A stretch of 64,000 bases of DNA from Paracoccaceae bacterium (GTDB lineage Bacteria > Pseudomonadota > Alphaproteobacteria > Rhodobacterales > Rhodobacteraceae), in assembly GCA_021775315.1 (NCBI GenBank), contig JAJFIC010000091.1:1-64000 (forward strand), written 5' to 3'. The translations under genes and the position numbers were made by a program. The notes under the pieces were generated by a model. The model was given only the letters and a program-made list of their open reading frames with translations, had not been told where the DNA came from and ran no database searches. Numbering within the stretch: the stretch's first letter is position 1; each line of letters starts with the position of its first letter. Shown here in pieces: positions 17,233 through 25,874 of this stretch.

Positions 17233-18243
17233 TTGAGTGCTTACAGCACATATCGATTAAGACTGGAACGCAAACGCAAGCGCGTTCGCTCATTGCGTAA
17301 GCGCAGTGAATTGCACAGCGTTGTTGATCGCACGGATGCGATAGGCGACGACGATATCCTGCTGTTCTGCACCCTTAGAAACGAGCGGATCAGATTGCCG
17401 TTCTTTCTGGAATATTACCGAAACCTTGGCATCAACCATTTCCTGTTTGTCGAAAACGACTCGGACGATGGGTCAAAGGAATATCTTGAACAGCAGCATG
17501 ACGTGACATTGTGGACAACTGCGCAAAGCTACAAACGGTCAAAGTTTGGGGTTGATTGGCTGAACGCATTGCAGTCGCGTTATGGTGTCGGGCATTGGAA
17601 TCTGGTCGTCGATGTGGACGAATTTTTCGTCTATCCGTTCTGCGATTCCCGGCCCTTGCGCGCGCTGACCGATTGGCTGGATGCATCATCAATCAAATCG
17701 TTTGGTGCGATGTTGCTTGATATGTACCCAAAAGTTCCGATTGATCAGGTCCCCTATTCCGAGGGTCAGAACCCGATGGAAATCGCAGAATACTTTGATC
17801 CGGGCAATTACAGCATCACGCGCAATCCGAAATATGGAAACCTGTGGATTCAGGGTGGCGTTCGGGCGCGAGCCTTTTTTGCTAACGAGCCTGAGCGCGC
17901 GCCGGCATTGAACAAAATTCCGCTGGTGAAATGGAGCCGGGGAAATGTCTATATCAGCTCTACCCACATGCTTTTGCCACGGGGGTTGAACCTTGTGTAT
18001 GATGAATGGGGCGGGGAAAAAGCGTCAGGGTGTTTGCTGCACGCAAAATTCCTGAACAGTTTTACCGAAAAATCCAAAGAGGAATTGAAACGAAAACAGC
18101 ATTTCGCCAACAGCCATGAATACCGGGCCTACAACAAGGGGATCAAATCCTCGCCCAGTTTGTGGTGCCGGTGGTCGGAAAAATACATCAACTGGCGGCA
18201 GCTGGAAATTCTTGGGCTAATGTCCAAGGGCAATTGGATCTGA
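17233..18243 (+). CDS. glycosyltransferase family 2-like protein
   Basis: A 336-residue protein of the Glyco_tranf_2_4/GT92-like group. The core has ILLFCTLRNERIRLPFFLEY near residue 43, FVENDSDDGSKEYL and the metal-binding VVDVDEFFVYP near residue 136. The N-terminus is very basic (residues 8-25), which may bind membrane lipid heads. The start is a TTG nine bases after GAGGAAAAGGA. It is the third of four transferases in the run; product sugar unknown. Confidence 0.8.
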   Translation: MSAYSTYRLRLERKRKRVRSLRKRSELHSVVDRTDAIGDDDILLFCTLRNERIRLPFFLEYYRNLGINHFLFVENDSDDGSKEYLEQQHDVTLWTTAQSYKRSKFGVDWLNALQSRYGVGHWNLVVDVDEFFVYPFCDSRPLRALTDWLDASSIKSFGAMLLDMYPKVPIDQVPYSEGQNPMEIAEYFDPGNYSITRNPKYGNLWIQGGVRARAFFANEPERAPALNKIPLVKWSRGNVYISSTHMLLPRGLNLVYDEWGGEKASGCLLHAKFLNSFTEKSKEELKRKQHFANSHEYRAYNKGIKSSPSLWCRWSEKYINWRQLEILGLMSKGNWI

Positions 18244-18247
18244 TCGC

Positions 18248-19945
18248 GTGGGTGTTGGGTTCATCATATTGGCGCATCAGGATCTGGACCGGGCCGCGCA
18301 AGTGGCCGGGTATTGGGCGCAGCGGGATCATCCGTTGGTGATCCATGTGGATGCGCGCACCGATGACGATGAATTCCAGACAATGCAGGACCAGCTGGCC
18401 AAGTTCCGCAATATCCGGTTCACGGCGCGGCGGGCCTGTGATTGGGGCAAGTTTTCAATCGTTGCCGCAACACTGGATGCGGCGCGGCAATTGCTGGATG
18501 ATTTTCCGGATGTCAGTCACGCCTTTTTGGCCAGCGGTTCGTGCCTGCCGCTACGCCCGGTCGAAGAACTGGATGCATATCTGGCGGCGGCCCCGGAAAC
18601 TGATTTCATCGAAAGCGTCACAACGGAAGAGGTCACCTGGACCGTTGGCGGGCTGGACCTTGAGCGGTTCACCCTCAGGTTCCCGTTTTCGTGGAAAAAA
18701 CGCCGTCGGCTGTTTGACAGGTACGTGTCCATGCAGCGCCGTGTTGGGTATTCGCGGAAAATTCCAGCCGGGGTTGTTCCGCATCTTGGCTCGCAATGGT
18801 GGTGCCTGACGCGCCAAACGCTGGCAACGATTTTGGATGATCCGGATCGACCCAAGTTTGACAAATATTTCAGCAAGGTCTGGATCCCTGATGAGGCGTA
18901 TTTTCAAACGCTTGTGCGCAATCATTCGACCAACATCGAAAGTCGCCCCCTGACCCTGTCCCGGTTTGATTTTCAGGGCAAACCGCATGTGTTTTATGAC
19001 GATCATTTGCAGTTGTTGCAGCGATCCGATTGTTTTGTTGCGCGCAAAATCTGGCCGCGCGCCAACAAGCTGTATCGGCGGTTTTTGGGCGATCAATTGA
19101 AATCACTGGCCCAGATCGAACCCAATCCGCGCAAGCTCGACCGGATATTCGTAAGCGCGAACCAACGCCGGACTGCTGGTCGTGTGGGCCTGAAAATGCA
19201 AAGCCGGTTCCCCAATCCCGGTCTTTGGAAATTGCAGAAAACCTGCGCGCCCTACAGCGTGTACGAAGGGTTCAGCGATCTGTTTTCCAACTTTGAGACA
19301 TGGTTGGAAAAGCGCACAGGCACGCGGGTGCATGGGCGGCTGTTTCACAAAAGCGAAGTGAAATTTTCCGGCGGTGCCGAGGTTTACAATGGCTGTTTGT
19401 CCAGCAGCGCCAAACTGCGGGATTATAATCCTGAGGCGTTTTTATCGAGCCTGATCTGGAACACCCAAGGCGAACATCAAAGCTTTCAATTCGGACCTGC
19501 GGATCGGTTGGAAATAAGCGATTATATCAGCAGCGATCCCAACGCCAGTGTCTATGTGGTCACCGGTGCCTGGGCGGTTCCGTTGTTCCATTCGACGATG
19601 AATTTCCAACGCATTCGCCGGATTGCCGCACGATATCAGGCGATTGAGGCGGCCCATGTGGCCAGCATGCGCGGCCATGAAATCCGCGCAAAAGTCCGGG
19701 TGTGGAGCCTTGCGGAATTTGTCGAAGACCCAATGCCGATCCTGCAATCCATTCTTGACGGGCTTGACCCGGGTGCCAGTCGCAAGCTGACTGAGGTGCC
19801 GAAAATGGCTGATTTGACCGGGTTCGGAAAATTCGTTCAACGGCTGAAAAATGAGGGGATGAACCCGCATTCCGTTGGCGACTTTCCCTTGGGTGATCTG
19901 CCCGGGCGCAAGAAGCTGGCGATCAAACCCTATGTCGTGCGCTGA
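18248..19945 (+). CDS. GT14 (Core-2/I-branching-like) glycosyltransferase with DUF5927-like tail
   Basis: A 565-residue two-part protein. Residues 1-270 resemble beta-1,6-N-acetylglucosaminyl/xylosyltransferases of family 14 (GFIILAHQDLDRAAQV at the start, FLASGSCLPLRPVEELD, LGSQWWCLTR near residue 180). The C-terminal 290 residues match the domain usually called DUF5927, found next to such enzymes in Rhodobacterales; its SVYVVTGAWAVPLFHSTMNF recalls P-loop sulfotransferase-like proteins. The GTG start lies four bases after the preceding stop. A sulfotransferase gene follows with an overlap of one base. Confidence 0.8.
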   Translation: MGVGFIILAHQDLDRAAQVAGYWAQRDHPLVIHVDARTDDDEFQTMQDQLAKFRNIRFTARRACDWGKFSIVAATLDAARQLLDDFPDVSHAFLASGSCLPLRPVEELDAYLAAAPETDFIESVTTEEVTWTVGGLDLERFTLRFPFSWKKRRRLFDRYVSMQRRVGYSRKIPAGVVPHLGSQWWCLTRQTLATILDDPDRPKFDKYFSKVWIPDEAYFQTLVRNHSTNIESRPLTLSRFDFQGKPHVFYDDHLQLLQRSDCFVARKIWPRANKLYRRFLGDQLKSLAQIEPNPRKLDRIFVSANQRRTAGRVGLKMQSRFPNPGLWKLQKTCAPYSVYEGFSDLFSNFETWLEKRTGTRVHGRLFHKSEVKFSGGAEVYNGCLSSSAKLRDYNPEAFLSSLIWNTQGEHQSFQFGPADRLEISDYISSDPNASVYVVTGAWAVPLFHSTMNFQRIRRIAARYQAIEAAHVASMRGHEIRAKVRVWSLAEFVEDPMPILQSILDGLDPGASRKLTEVPKMADLTGFGKFVQRLKNEGMNPHSVGDFPLGDLPGRKKLAIKPYVVR

Positions 19946-21381
19946 TGTCAGCATTGCGGTTTAAAAGCTTTGTCGTCTTTGCCGAGATGCGGACTGGGTC
20001 GAATTTTCTGGAACAGAATATCAACCAGTTTTCCGATTTGCACAGCTATGGCGAATTGTTTAACCCGCATTTTATCGGTGGCGCGAACAAGCAGGAATTG
20101 CTTGGCGTTACTATGGTGGCCCGTGAAAAGGATCCGTTTCAGGTTGTTGCAGCGATCAAAGCGGTAGATCCTGACGTCGTTCCGGGGTTCCGGTTCTTTA
20201 ACGATCACGACCCCAGAATATTGCAAAAATGTCTGGATGATCCCACGTGTGGCAAGGTGATCCTGACGCGCAATCCGCTGGATTCTTATATCTCGCGTAA
20301 AATTGCCGCTGTGACGGGCCAATGGAAGCTGACCAACCTCAACCATCAGAAAACCGCTGCGGTGGAATTTGATGCGGCCGAATTTTTGGCCCACGTTGAG
20401 GTTAATCAGGCGTTTCAGGTCAAGCTGCTGAATGCCTTGCAGACCAGTGGTCAGACCGCGTTTTACATCAATTACGATGACATTCATTCGGTCGAGGTTC
20501 TGAATGGTTTGGCCAAGTTCCTGGGGTCGGCACATCGGGTTGAAGCGGTGAATACTGATCTTAAGAAACAGAACCCGGCCTCGTTGGAAAGCAAGGTCAC
20601 GAATTTTTCTGAAATGCAGCAGGCGCTGGGCCAGATGGATTTTCTGGGCCTGTCGCGAACCCCGACATTTGAGCCACGGCGCGGCGCGGGTGTTCCGCAA
20701 TTCGTGCTGGGAAATACGGTGCCACTTATGTTTTTGCCGATCAAGGGCGGGCCGGTTGAGGCTGTGAAAAACTGGATGGCGGCCCATGATGGCGGGCCGG
20801 TCGACGCCCTGTTGGCGGGGCTTAATCAAAAAGACCTGCGCAAGTGGCGGCATGACCATACCCGGTTTCAGGCCTTTAGCGTTCTGCGCCACCCGGTTGC
20901 GCGCGCTTATTTCAGTTTTTGCACCTACATTCTACCACCTGATAACGGCGGCTATCGTGATATGCGCGAAACCCTGATCCGCAGTTTTGGCGTCAGGCTG
21001 CCGAAAAAAGGGGCCGAGGCCGGGGGTTATGATCTGGAAACCCACAGGGCGGCATTTCTGGCATTTTTGAAGTTTCTGAAATCAAACCTGGCGAACCAGA
21101 CCAGTGTGCGGGTTGATCCCGCTTGGGCAAGCCAGACCGCAGTTTTGCAGGGGGCATCGAACGTGATTATCCCCGCGCATGTGATAGATGAGGCGGACCT
21201 TGGGCCTTCGCTTGCGCATCTTGAGGGTTTGTTGGGACTGGCGTCAAAAGGCTTTGCCGAGGTGTCGGTGGATTTCAAGTTTGAGTTGGCTGATATCTAT
21301 GACGCAGACATTGAGGCGCGCGTGCGGGATGTCTACGCGCGTGACTATCTGAATTTTGGCTTTACGGATTGGGCGCCCTAA
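19945..21381 (+). CDS. two-domain sulfotransferase-like protein (NodH-type N-terminus)
   Basis: A 478-residue protein with two P-loop-like parts. The first (residues 8-240) has EMRTGSNFLEQNINQF, the PAPS 5'-phosphosulfate loop region, and LTRNPLDSYISRKIA, the 3'-phosphate region, as in NodH. The second begins near residue 300 and carries FSVLRHPVARAYFSF, typical of carbohydrate sulfotransferases. It should transfer sulfate from PAPS to the polysaccharide built by the preceding enzymes; CysQ would clear the PAP. Translation is coupled to the GT14 gene by a TGATG overlap. Confidence 0.78.
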   Translation: MSALRFKSFVVFAEMRTGSNFLEQNINQFSDLHSYGELFNPHFIGGANKQELLGVTMVAREKDPFQVVAAIKAVDPDVVPGFRFFNDHDPRILQKCLDDPTCGKVILTRNPLDSYISRKIAAVTGQWKLTNLNHQKTAAVEFDAAEFLAHVEVNQAFQVKLLNALQTSGQTAFYINYDDIHSVEVLNGLAKFLGSAHRVEAVNTDLKKQNPASLESKVTNFSEMQQALGQMDFLGLSRTPTFEPRRGAGVPQFVLGNTVPLMFLPIKGGPVEAVKNWMAAHDGGPVDALLAGLNQKDLRKWRHDHTRFQAFSVLRHPVARAYFSFCTYILPPDNGGYRDMRETLIRSFGVRLPKKGAEAGGYDLETHRAAFLAFLKFLKSNLANQTSVRVDPAWASQTAVLQGASNVIIPAHVIDEADLGPSLAHLEGLLGLASKGFAEVSVDFKFELADIYDADIEARVRDVYARDYLNFGFTDWAP

Positions 21382-21382
21382 A

Positions 21383-21480
21383 GCGCAATCGAAAAGTGGG
21401 TACCGGTTTTCGGCTGAATTGCGCGTCAAAAAGAATGGATAGAGTCGCGCAATTGCTTCAAGTAAAATGGACGCGACTCT
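21383..21480. repeat. two adjacent inverted repeats
   Basis: GCGCAAT (21383-21389) pairs with ATTGCGC (21418-21424), enclosing CGAAAA and TTTTCG that also pair around a GGTACC core. Next, AGAGTCGCG (21441-21449) pairs perfectly with CGCGACTCT (21472-21480). Both lie between convergent genes without T-runs. The GAAAAGTGGGTACC block resembles palindromic intergenic repeats scattered in alphaproteobacterial genomes; this comparison is from memory. Confidence 0.6.
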
Positions 21481-21490
21481 GGGTGACGTT

Positions 21491-21955
21491 TTAGGCGGCT
21501 TTGTGGGCTGCAACCTCGGTCAGGATGGCGAAAATGGTATTTTCGTCGATGTTTGCCCGCAGTTTCGACCGAGTTGAAGGGTCACGCAGCAGACGTGACA
21601 CGCAGGCCAAAGCTTTCAGGTGATCGACGCCGGAATTGACGGGTGCAAACAGGGCAAAGACCAAATCAACCGGCTGGCGGTCGACCGATTCGTAATCCAG
21701 CGGTTTTTCAAGGCGGGTGAAAACACCAACAACCGAATCCAACCCGGCGATTCGCGCATGTGGCAGGGCAACACCTTCGCCTACGCCGGTTGGGCCAAGG
21801 TTTTCGCGTTCCTGAAGGGCGTCAAAGGCCAGATCAGCGTCAATGTCATAAACCGCCGCCGCACGGGTCGACAGATCCTGTAAGACGCGCTTTTTGCTGA
21901 CAGTTTTGCCCACATACTTCACGGCCTCAGGCTTGAGGATGTCTAGTAATTCCAT
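21491..21955 (-). CDS. ptsN: nitrogen-type PTS IIA protein
   Basis: A 154-residue EIIA-Ntr protein of the regulatory phosphotransfer chain (PtsP, PtsO, PtsN). The phosphorylated histidine is His66 in GVALPHARI, and the preceding ENLGPTGVGEG is typical. It lies downstream of hpf and rpoN on the same strand, the usual proteobacterial order. It carries no sugar in this role and adjusts nitrogen, potassium or stress responses by phosphorylation state. Confidence 0.93.
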   Translation of the reverse strand: MELLDILKPEAVKYVGKTVSKKRVLQDLSTRAAAVYDIDADLAFDALQERENLGPTGVGEGVALPHARIAGLDSVVGVFTRLEKPLDYESVDRQPVDLVFALFAPVNSGVDHLKALACVSRLLRDPSTRSKLRANIDENTIFAILTEVAAHKAA

Positions 21956-21975
21956 TGCGCCATTTTATCCCTTGT

Positions 21976-22005
21976 GACGGTCCCCGGTTCAAACCGGGTA
22001 CCGTC
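21976..22005 (-). other. hairpin between hpf and ptsN
   Basis: GACGGT pairs with ACCGTC, and inside it CCCGGT pairs with ACCGGG around a four-base loop, with one mismatch between the stems. There is no T-run on either strand. It could be an RNA processing or stability element that sets the hpf to ptsN ratio. Confidence 0.4.
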
Positions 22006-22026
22006 AGGTGTGGTTATTCGGTGGTA

Positions 22027-22605
22027 TTAACCACCTTCTGAGGGGTCGATCCAGCCGATATTGCCGTCTTCCCGTCTATATACAACATTCAGCCCGTCGT
22101 TCCGCTCATTTTTGAACACAATAACCGGCGCTCCGTCCAGTTCCATCTGCATCACTGCCTCGCCGACTGACAAAGATTTAATCTTGGTCTTCATTTCGGC
22201 GATGATAATGGGCTGGAGCGTTTCCGGCTCAAGTTCCTCGGGTTCGTCTTTCGATCCGGCGAGGATATAGGACGAAGCTGACAAGGATTCAATAGGGGCT
22301 GACCGATCGCGATGATGATCTTTCAGGCGGCGCTTGTAACGGCGCATTTGTTTTTCAATTTTATCGCAGCACTTGTCAAAACATTCATAAATATCAAAGG
22401 CATGCGCCTTGGCTTGACTGGTCAACCCGGTCGACAGATGCACGGTTGCCTCGCACACAAATTCGGTCGCATCTTTTGAGAAAATCACATTCGCGTCGGT
22501 CGGGCGCTCGGCATATTTGCGCACAACTTCATTAAGCTCTGTTTCGACATGCTGTCGCAGAGCATCGCCAACATCAATATGTATTCCACTGACCTGATAA
22601 CGCAT
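22027..22605 (-). CDS. hpf: long-form ribosome hibernation promoting factor
   Basis: A 192-residue protein. The N-terminal S30AE domain (residues 1-105, beginning MRYQVSGIHIDVGDAL) binds the small ribosomal subunit, and the C-terminal domain (about 130-190, stretch AVMQMELDGAPVIVFKNE) dimerises ribosomes in stationary phase. The length is that of the long form found in alphaproteobacteria. It follows rpoN at a distance of 57 bases, the usual arrangement. Confidence 0.93.
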   Translation of the reverse strand: MRYQVSGIHIDVGDALRQHVETELNEVVRKYAERPTDANVIFSKDATEFVCEATVHLSTGLTSQAKAHAFDIYECFDKCCDKIEKQMRRYKRRLKDHHRDRSAPIESLSASSYILAGSKDEPEELEPETLQPIIIAEMKTKIKSLSVGEAVMQMELDGAPVIVFKNERNDGLNVVYRREDGNIGWIDPSEGG

Positions 22606-22662
22606 TGTTTCTCCTTTTTATTATTGGGGTATTGGAAATTCTGCCATGCCGCCTTGCGTGGA

Positions 22663-23955
22663 TCAAAGAACCCTCTTTGATCGGCGTCGTTGAACGGAGG
22701 ATGGTATGTTCAGGCATTGTCTGTATTTGGCTACAGTACGGCGGGCTATGTCAACACCGCTTTGGCGCAGTGATGTCGCAATTTGATCGTCAGACAGGAT
22801 TTCGGTAGCGGATTCAGTGGTGATCATCTTGCGAATTTCCTGCTGAACAACATAAGCCGAACGCGCGGCATCTGATGTCAGAGAATTAAGCGAAGAAGTA
22901 AAGAAAAACTTAAGCTCAAACACCCCAAGCGGGCAGACCAATGCCTTGTTCGCCACTGCTCGGGTGACAGTGGAAGGATGCAGGTCAAGGGCGCTGGCGA
23001 TCTCGGCCTGCGTTTGCGGCAATAGATGGCTGTGCCCCAAGGCGAAAAACGCGTGCTGTTTGACGACGATTTCCTGACTGATCCGCAGAATGGTTTTTGA
23101 ACGCGCTTCGATGGCGCGGATCAATGAATTGGCGCGCACTGTCTGGTCCCGTAAATATCCGGTCGATGCCGGGTCCGAGGATTGTGTGCTATCCAACAGG
23201 TTTTGATCCACCCGCAACGATGGCGCGACCGAGCCGATCAATTCAACCGCGTAGCCACCTTCGGTCAGCGGTGCGACGCTGACATCCGGGAAGAGGCCCG
23301 GGTTGGTGTTCGGTGCCAGCGCAGATACAGGAAACGGATTCAGCGATTGCAGGATTTCGGCCAGCCGTTGCAGTTCGACCTTTTTCAGGCCCGATTTTCG
23401 CTTGAGGCTGGTCCAGTCGTTGCGCGCGAAATCAGACAGGTTTTCAACAATCACTTTTTGCGCAAGATCGCTTTCACCTTTGGCGACCAGTTGCAAGCCA
23501 AGGCATTCGCTAAGATCGCGCGCGCCAACCCCGGTTGGTTCGCAGGCCTGCAACAGGGAAATCGCCTGCTGCACCAATTCCAAATCAAGCGACAATGTTT
23601 TGGCAATGGCGGCGTCGCTGTCAGGCAAAAAACCCTGATCGGTCAAATCACCCGCCAGAAAATTTGCGACCAAGCTGACATTCTTTGGCGCAGCCATGAC
23701 CGATATCTGCTGTTTCAGCTTTTCGGCAAGGGTGCGTTCCTGCGCTACGTTTTCCAGCGCATGCCGGTAATCCGCGCGCATGGGCGCACGGTGATCGGTT
23801 TCCAGCAGCAAAAGCGGGTTTTGTTCCAGTTCGACCGCCACAAGTTCGCTAAGCTCGTTTGCCGACAGGCCAAGAATGCCAATTGACTGGCGCAGGGCCG
23901 GGGTCAAGGCCAACCGCTGGGTCTGGCTGACGCGCAGTCCGGGTTTCATAGCCAT
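22663..23955 (-). CDS. rpoN: RNA polymerase sigma-54 factor
   Basis: A 430-residue sigma factor that needs enhancer-binding ATPases and reads -24/-12 promoters. The glutamine- and leucine-rich activator region is at residues 8-55 (SQTQRLALTPALRQSIGILG). The C-terminal RpoN box is present as ARRTVAKYR near residue 410. It is shorter than the E. coli protein, mainly in the acidic linker, as often in Rhodobacterales. It lies nine bases after lptB on the same strand. Confidence 0.93.
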   Translation of the reverse strand: MAMKPGLRVSQTQRLALTPALRQSIGILGLSANELSELVAVELEQNPLLLLETDHRAPMRADYRHALENVAQERTLAEKLKQQISVMAAPKNVSLVANFLAGDLTDQGFLPDSDAAIAKTLSLDLELVQQAISLLQACEPTGVGARDLSECLGLQLVAKGESDLAQKVIVENLSDFARNDWTSLKRKSGLKKVELQRLAEILQSLNPFPVSALAPNTNPGLFPDVSVAPLTEGGYAVELIGSVAPSLRVDQNLLDSTQSSDPASTGYLRDQTVRANSLIRAIEARSKTILRISQEIVVKQHAFFALGHSHLLPQTQAEIASALDLHPSTVTRAVANKALVCPLGVFELKFFFTSSLNSLTSDAARSAYVVQQEIRKMITTESATEILSDDQIATSLRQSGVDIARRTVAKYRQCLNIPSSVQRRRSKRVL

Positions 23956-23964
23956 AACAGCGGC

Positions 23965-24726
23965 CTATTGAATGCGGAAATTCTGGCCAAGATAAACCCG
24001 GCGAACGTTTTCGTCGCGCACCACTTCTTCGGCTGTGCCGCTCATCAAGACGTGGCCTTCGTGCAGGATATAGGCCCGGTCGACGATACCAAGGGTTTCG
24101 CGGACGTTGTGGTCGGTGATCAATACACCAATGCCACGGTTTTTCAGTTGGGCCACCAGACGGCGAATATCGGCCACGGCGATGGGATCAACCCCGGCGA
24201 ATGGTTCATCCAGCAGAACGTATTTCGGATTGCTGGCCAGACAGCGGGCAATTTCAACCCGCCGACGCTCGCCGCCTGACAGCGACAGGGCCGAGGCACG
24301 GCGCAAATGTTCGATGGAAAACTCGCCCAGCAATTCTTCCAGCCGTTCATGGCGCTTTTTGCGGTCGGGTACCCAATGTTCCAAAATGGCGGTGATGTTG
24401 TCTTCAACCGACAGGCCGCGAAAGATCGACGCTTCCTGCGGTAAATACCCGATTCCAAGGCGGGCGCGTCGATACATCGGCAGCAGCGTCACGTCCTGTC
24501 CGTCAACAAAGACAGAACCGGTTTCCGGTGTGACCAGTCCGGCAATCGCATAAAAACACGTGGTTTTGCCCGCGCCGTTTGGGCCGAGCAGGGCAACAAC
24601 TTCGCCTCGGTTCAGTTCCAGCGACACATCGTGAATGATCCGGCGACGCTTATAGGCTTTGCCAAGATTGACAGCTTTAAGACCGCCATCGCCCGGTGAA
24701 ACCTGAAGATCAGGTGCGCTGGTCAT
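23965..24726 (-). CDS. lptB: lipopolysaccharide export ATPase
   Basis: A 253-residue ABC ATPase that powers LPS extraction from the inner membrane with LptFG. Walker A is GPNGAGKTT at residues 48-56, the signature is LSLSGGERRR, and Walker B is YVLLDEPFAGVDP. It overlaps lptA by four bases. LptF and LptG are not in the window. Confidence 0.95.
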   Translation of the reverse strand: MTSAPDLQVSPGDGGLKAVNLGKAYKRRRIIHDVSLELNRGEVVALLGPNGAGKTTCFYAIAGLVTPETGSVFVDGQDVTLLPMYRRARLGIGYLPQEASIFRGLSVEDNITAILEHWVPDRKKRHERLEELLGEFSIEHLRRASALSLSGGERRRVEIARCLASNPKYVLLDEPFAGVDPIAVADIRRLVAQLKNRGIGVLITDHNVRETLGIVDRAYILHEGHVLMSGTAEEVVRDENVRRVYLGQNFRIQ

Positions 24727-25235
24727 TCAGAACCGCCCGCTTTGAATATCGTTTTGACGCGGCCTTCGACTTGGGCTGATCCATCGGAAAGGTTGATGGT
24801 AATCTTTTGACCCGCCAGCGCGTTTTCGCCCTGCGTTATCAACACGTTGCCCTGCAATATAATGTTGCCATTCTTGATCGAATAGATCGCCGTTTGCGCT
24901 TCGGCTGCTTGGCCGCCAGACACCAACGTCACCCCGCCCGAGGCGATCAACCGCCCGATCTGGCGTGCCTCGCCTTCGGTTTCGGAGGCATATTCAACCT
25001 CGATCTTGCCGGCAGATAAACGCATATCGCCCTGACCAACAACAACGTTGCCCGCGAATTCCGCCGTGCCGCGGTTTTGGTTTACAGTAAACGTGTCAGA
25101 AACAATTTCCACAGGCTGAGTTGTGTCGTGCCCACCGCGCCCAAACGGCACGCTGGTGGCTTGTGCAACCACAGAGGTCGCATAGACACTTGCGAAAACG
25201 CCAACCACCGCCACCAATTTTGTTAAATAATGCAT
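24723..25235 (-). CDS. lptA: LPS transport periplasmic protein
   Basis: A 170-residue OstA-like protein forming the periplasmic beta-jellyroll bridge for LPS. A signal peptide (first 25 residues, ending VVAQA) is followed by the domain with VEIVSDTFTVNQNRGTAEFA. It lies between lptC and lptB, spaced 21 bases from the former and overlapping the latter. Confidence 0.92.
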   Translation of the reverse strand: MHYLTKLVAVVGVFASVYATSVVAQATSVPFGRGGHDTTQPVEIVSDTFTVNQNRGTAEFAGNVVVGQGDMRLSAGKIEVEYASETEGEARQIGRLIASGGVTLVSGGQAAEAQTAIYSIKNGNIILQGNVLITQGENALAGQKITINLSDGSAQVEGRVKTIFKAGGSE

Positions 25236-25256
25236 TTCGTCTGCCTGCTATGCTGA

Positions 25257-25874
25257 TTACGGTTTGTATATCAGCTTTATTCCATTTTTGAACACCAGAT
25301 CGTAGCCCGGCAATTCATCCGGGCCTTGAGGCGTACTCGTTTTCAGTGTCATACCACCGGCGCGAACGGATCCAAGTGGCCCGTCGGCGGTGATTTCGCC
25401 TTGTGACTGGATGTCCAGTTTATCAAGCGCGAAGGTTAACCCAAAGGTTTTGGCGACATAGCCGCCAGAGGTTTCAAGCGTGATGCCACCGGTCATTTGG
25501 GCCGTGTTAGCCAGCGAGTCGATTGAGCCGCGTTTGGCAACAACATCAACCACCTGACCATCGGGCATTTCGATTTTAGCGTTCAGTTCCAGTGCGTCAA
25601 ATGCCGGGCCACCGGTTTCGCGGGGGCTGGCCTCGAGCGCCGAAATCTGGATGGCTACCCCGGCTGGAGTCATACCCGCAAACCGTGGCCCGGTGATGCG
25701 CTCCTTGCTGGCAAATTCCGTTAGGTCGCCGTCAAACAGGCGCACGCCTTTGCCGGGATCATTGGTTTTTGAAAACAAAAACAACGAGCTTAGAATCGCC
25801 AATGCTACCAGCGGCAGGATGATTTTGGTCCAGGCGACCAACCGGGAGTGATAATTGGTGTTGCGTGCCGACAT
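25257..25874 (-). CDS. lptC: LPS export system protein LptC
   Basis: A 205-residue bitopic protein: one membrane helix at residues 12-31 and a periplasmic jellyroll that passes LPS from LptB2FG to LptA. The family stretch VVDVVAKRGSIDSLANTAQM is seen near residue 105. It begins directly after the kdsD stop, so the two are cotranscribed. Confidence 0.88.
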   Translation of the reverse strand: MSARNTNYHSRLVAWTKIILPLVALAILSSLFLFSKTNDPGKGVRLFDGDLTEFASKERITGPRFAGMTPAGVAIQISALEASPRETGGPAFDALELNAKIEMPDGQVVDVVAKRGSIDSLANTAQMTGGITLETSGGYVAKTFGLTFALDKLDIQSQGEITADGPLGSVRAGGMTLKTSTPQGPDELPGYDLVFKNGIKLIYKP

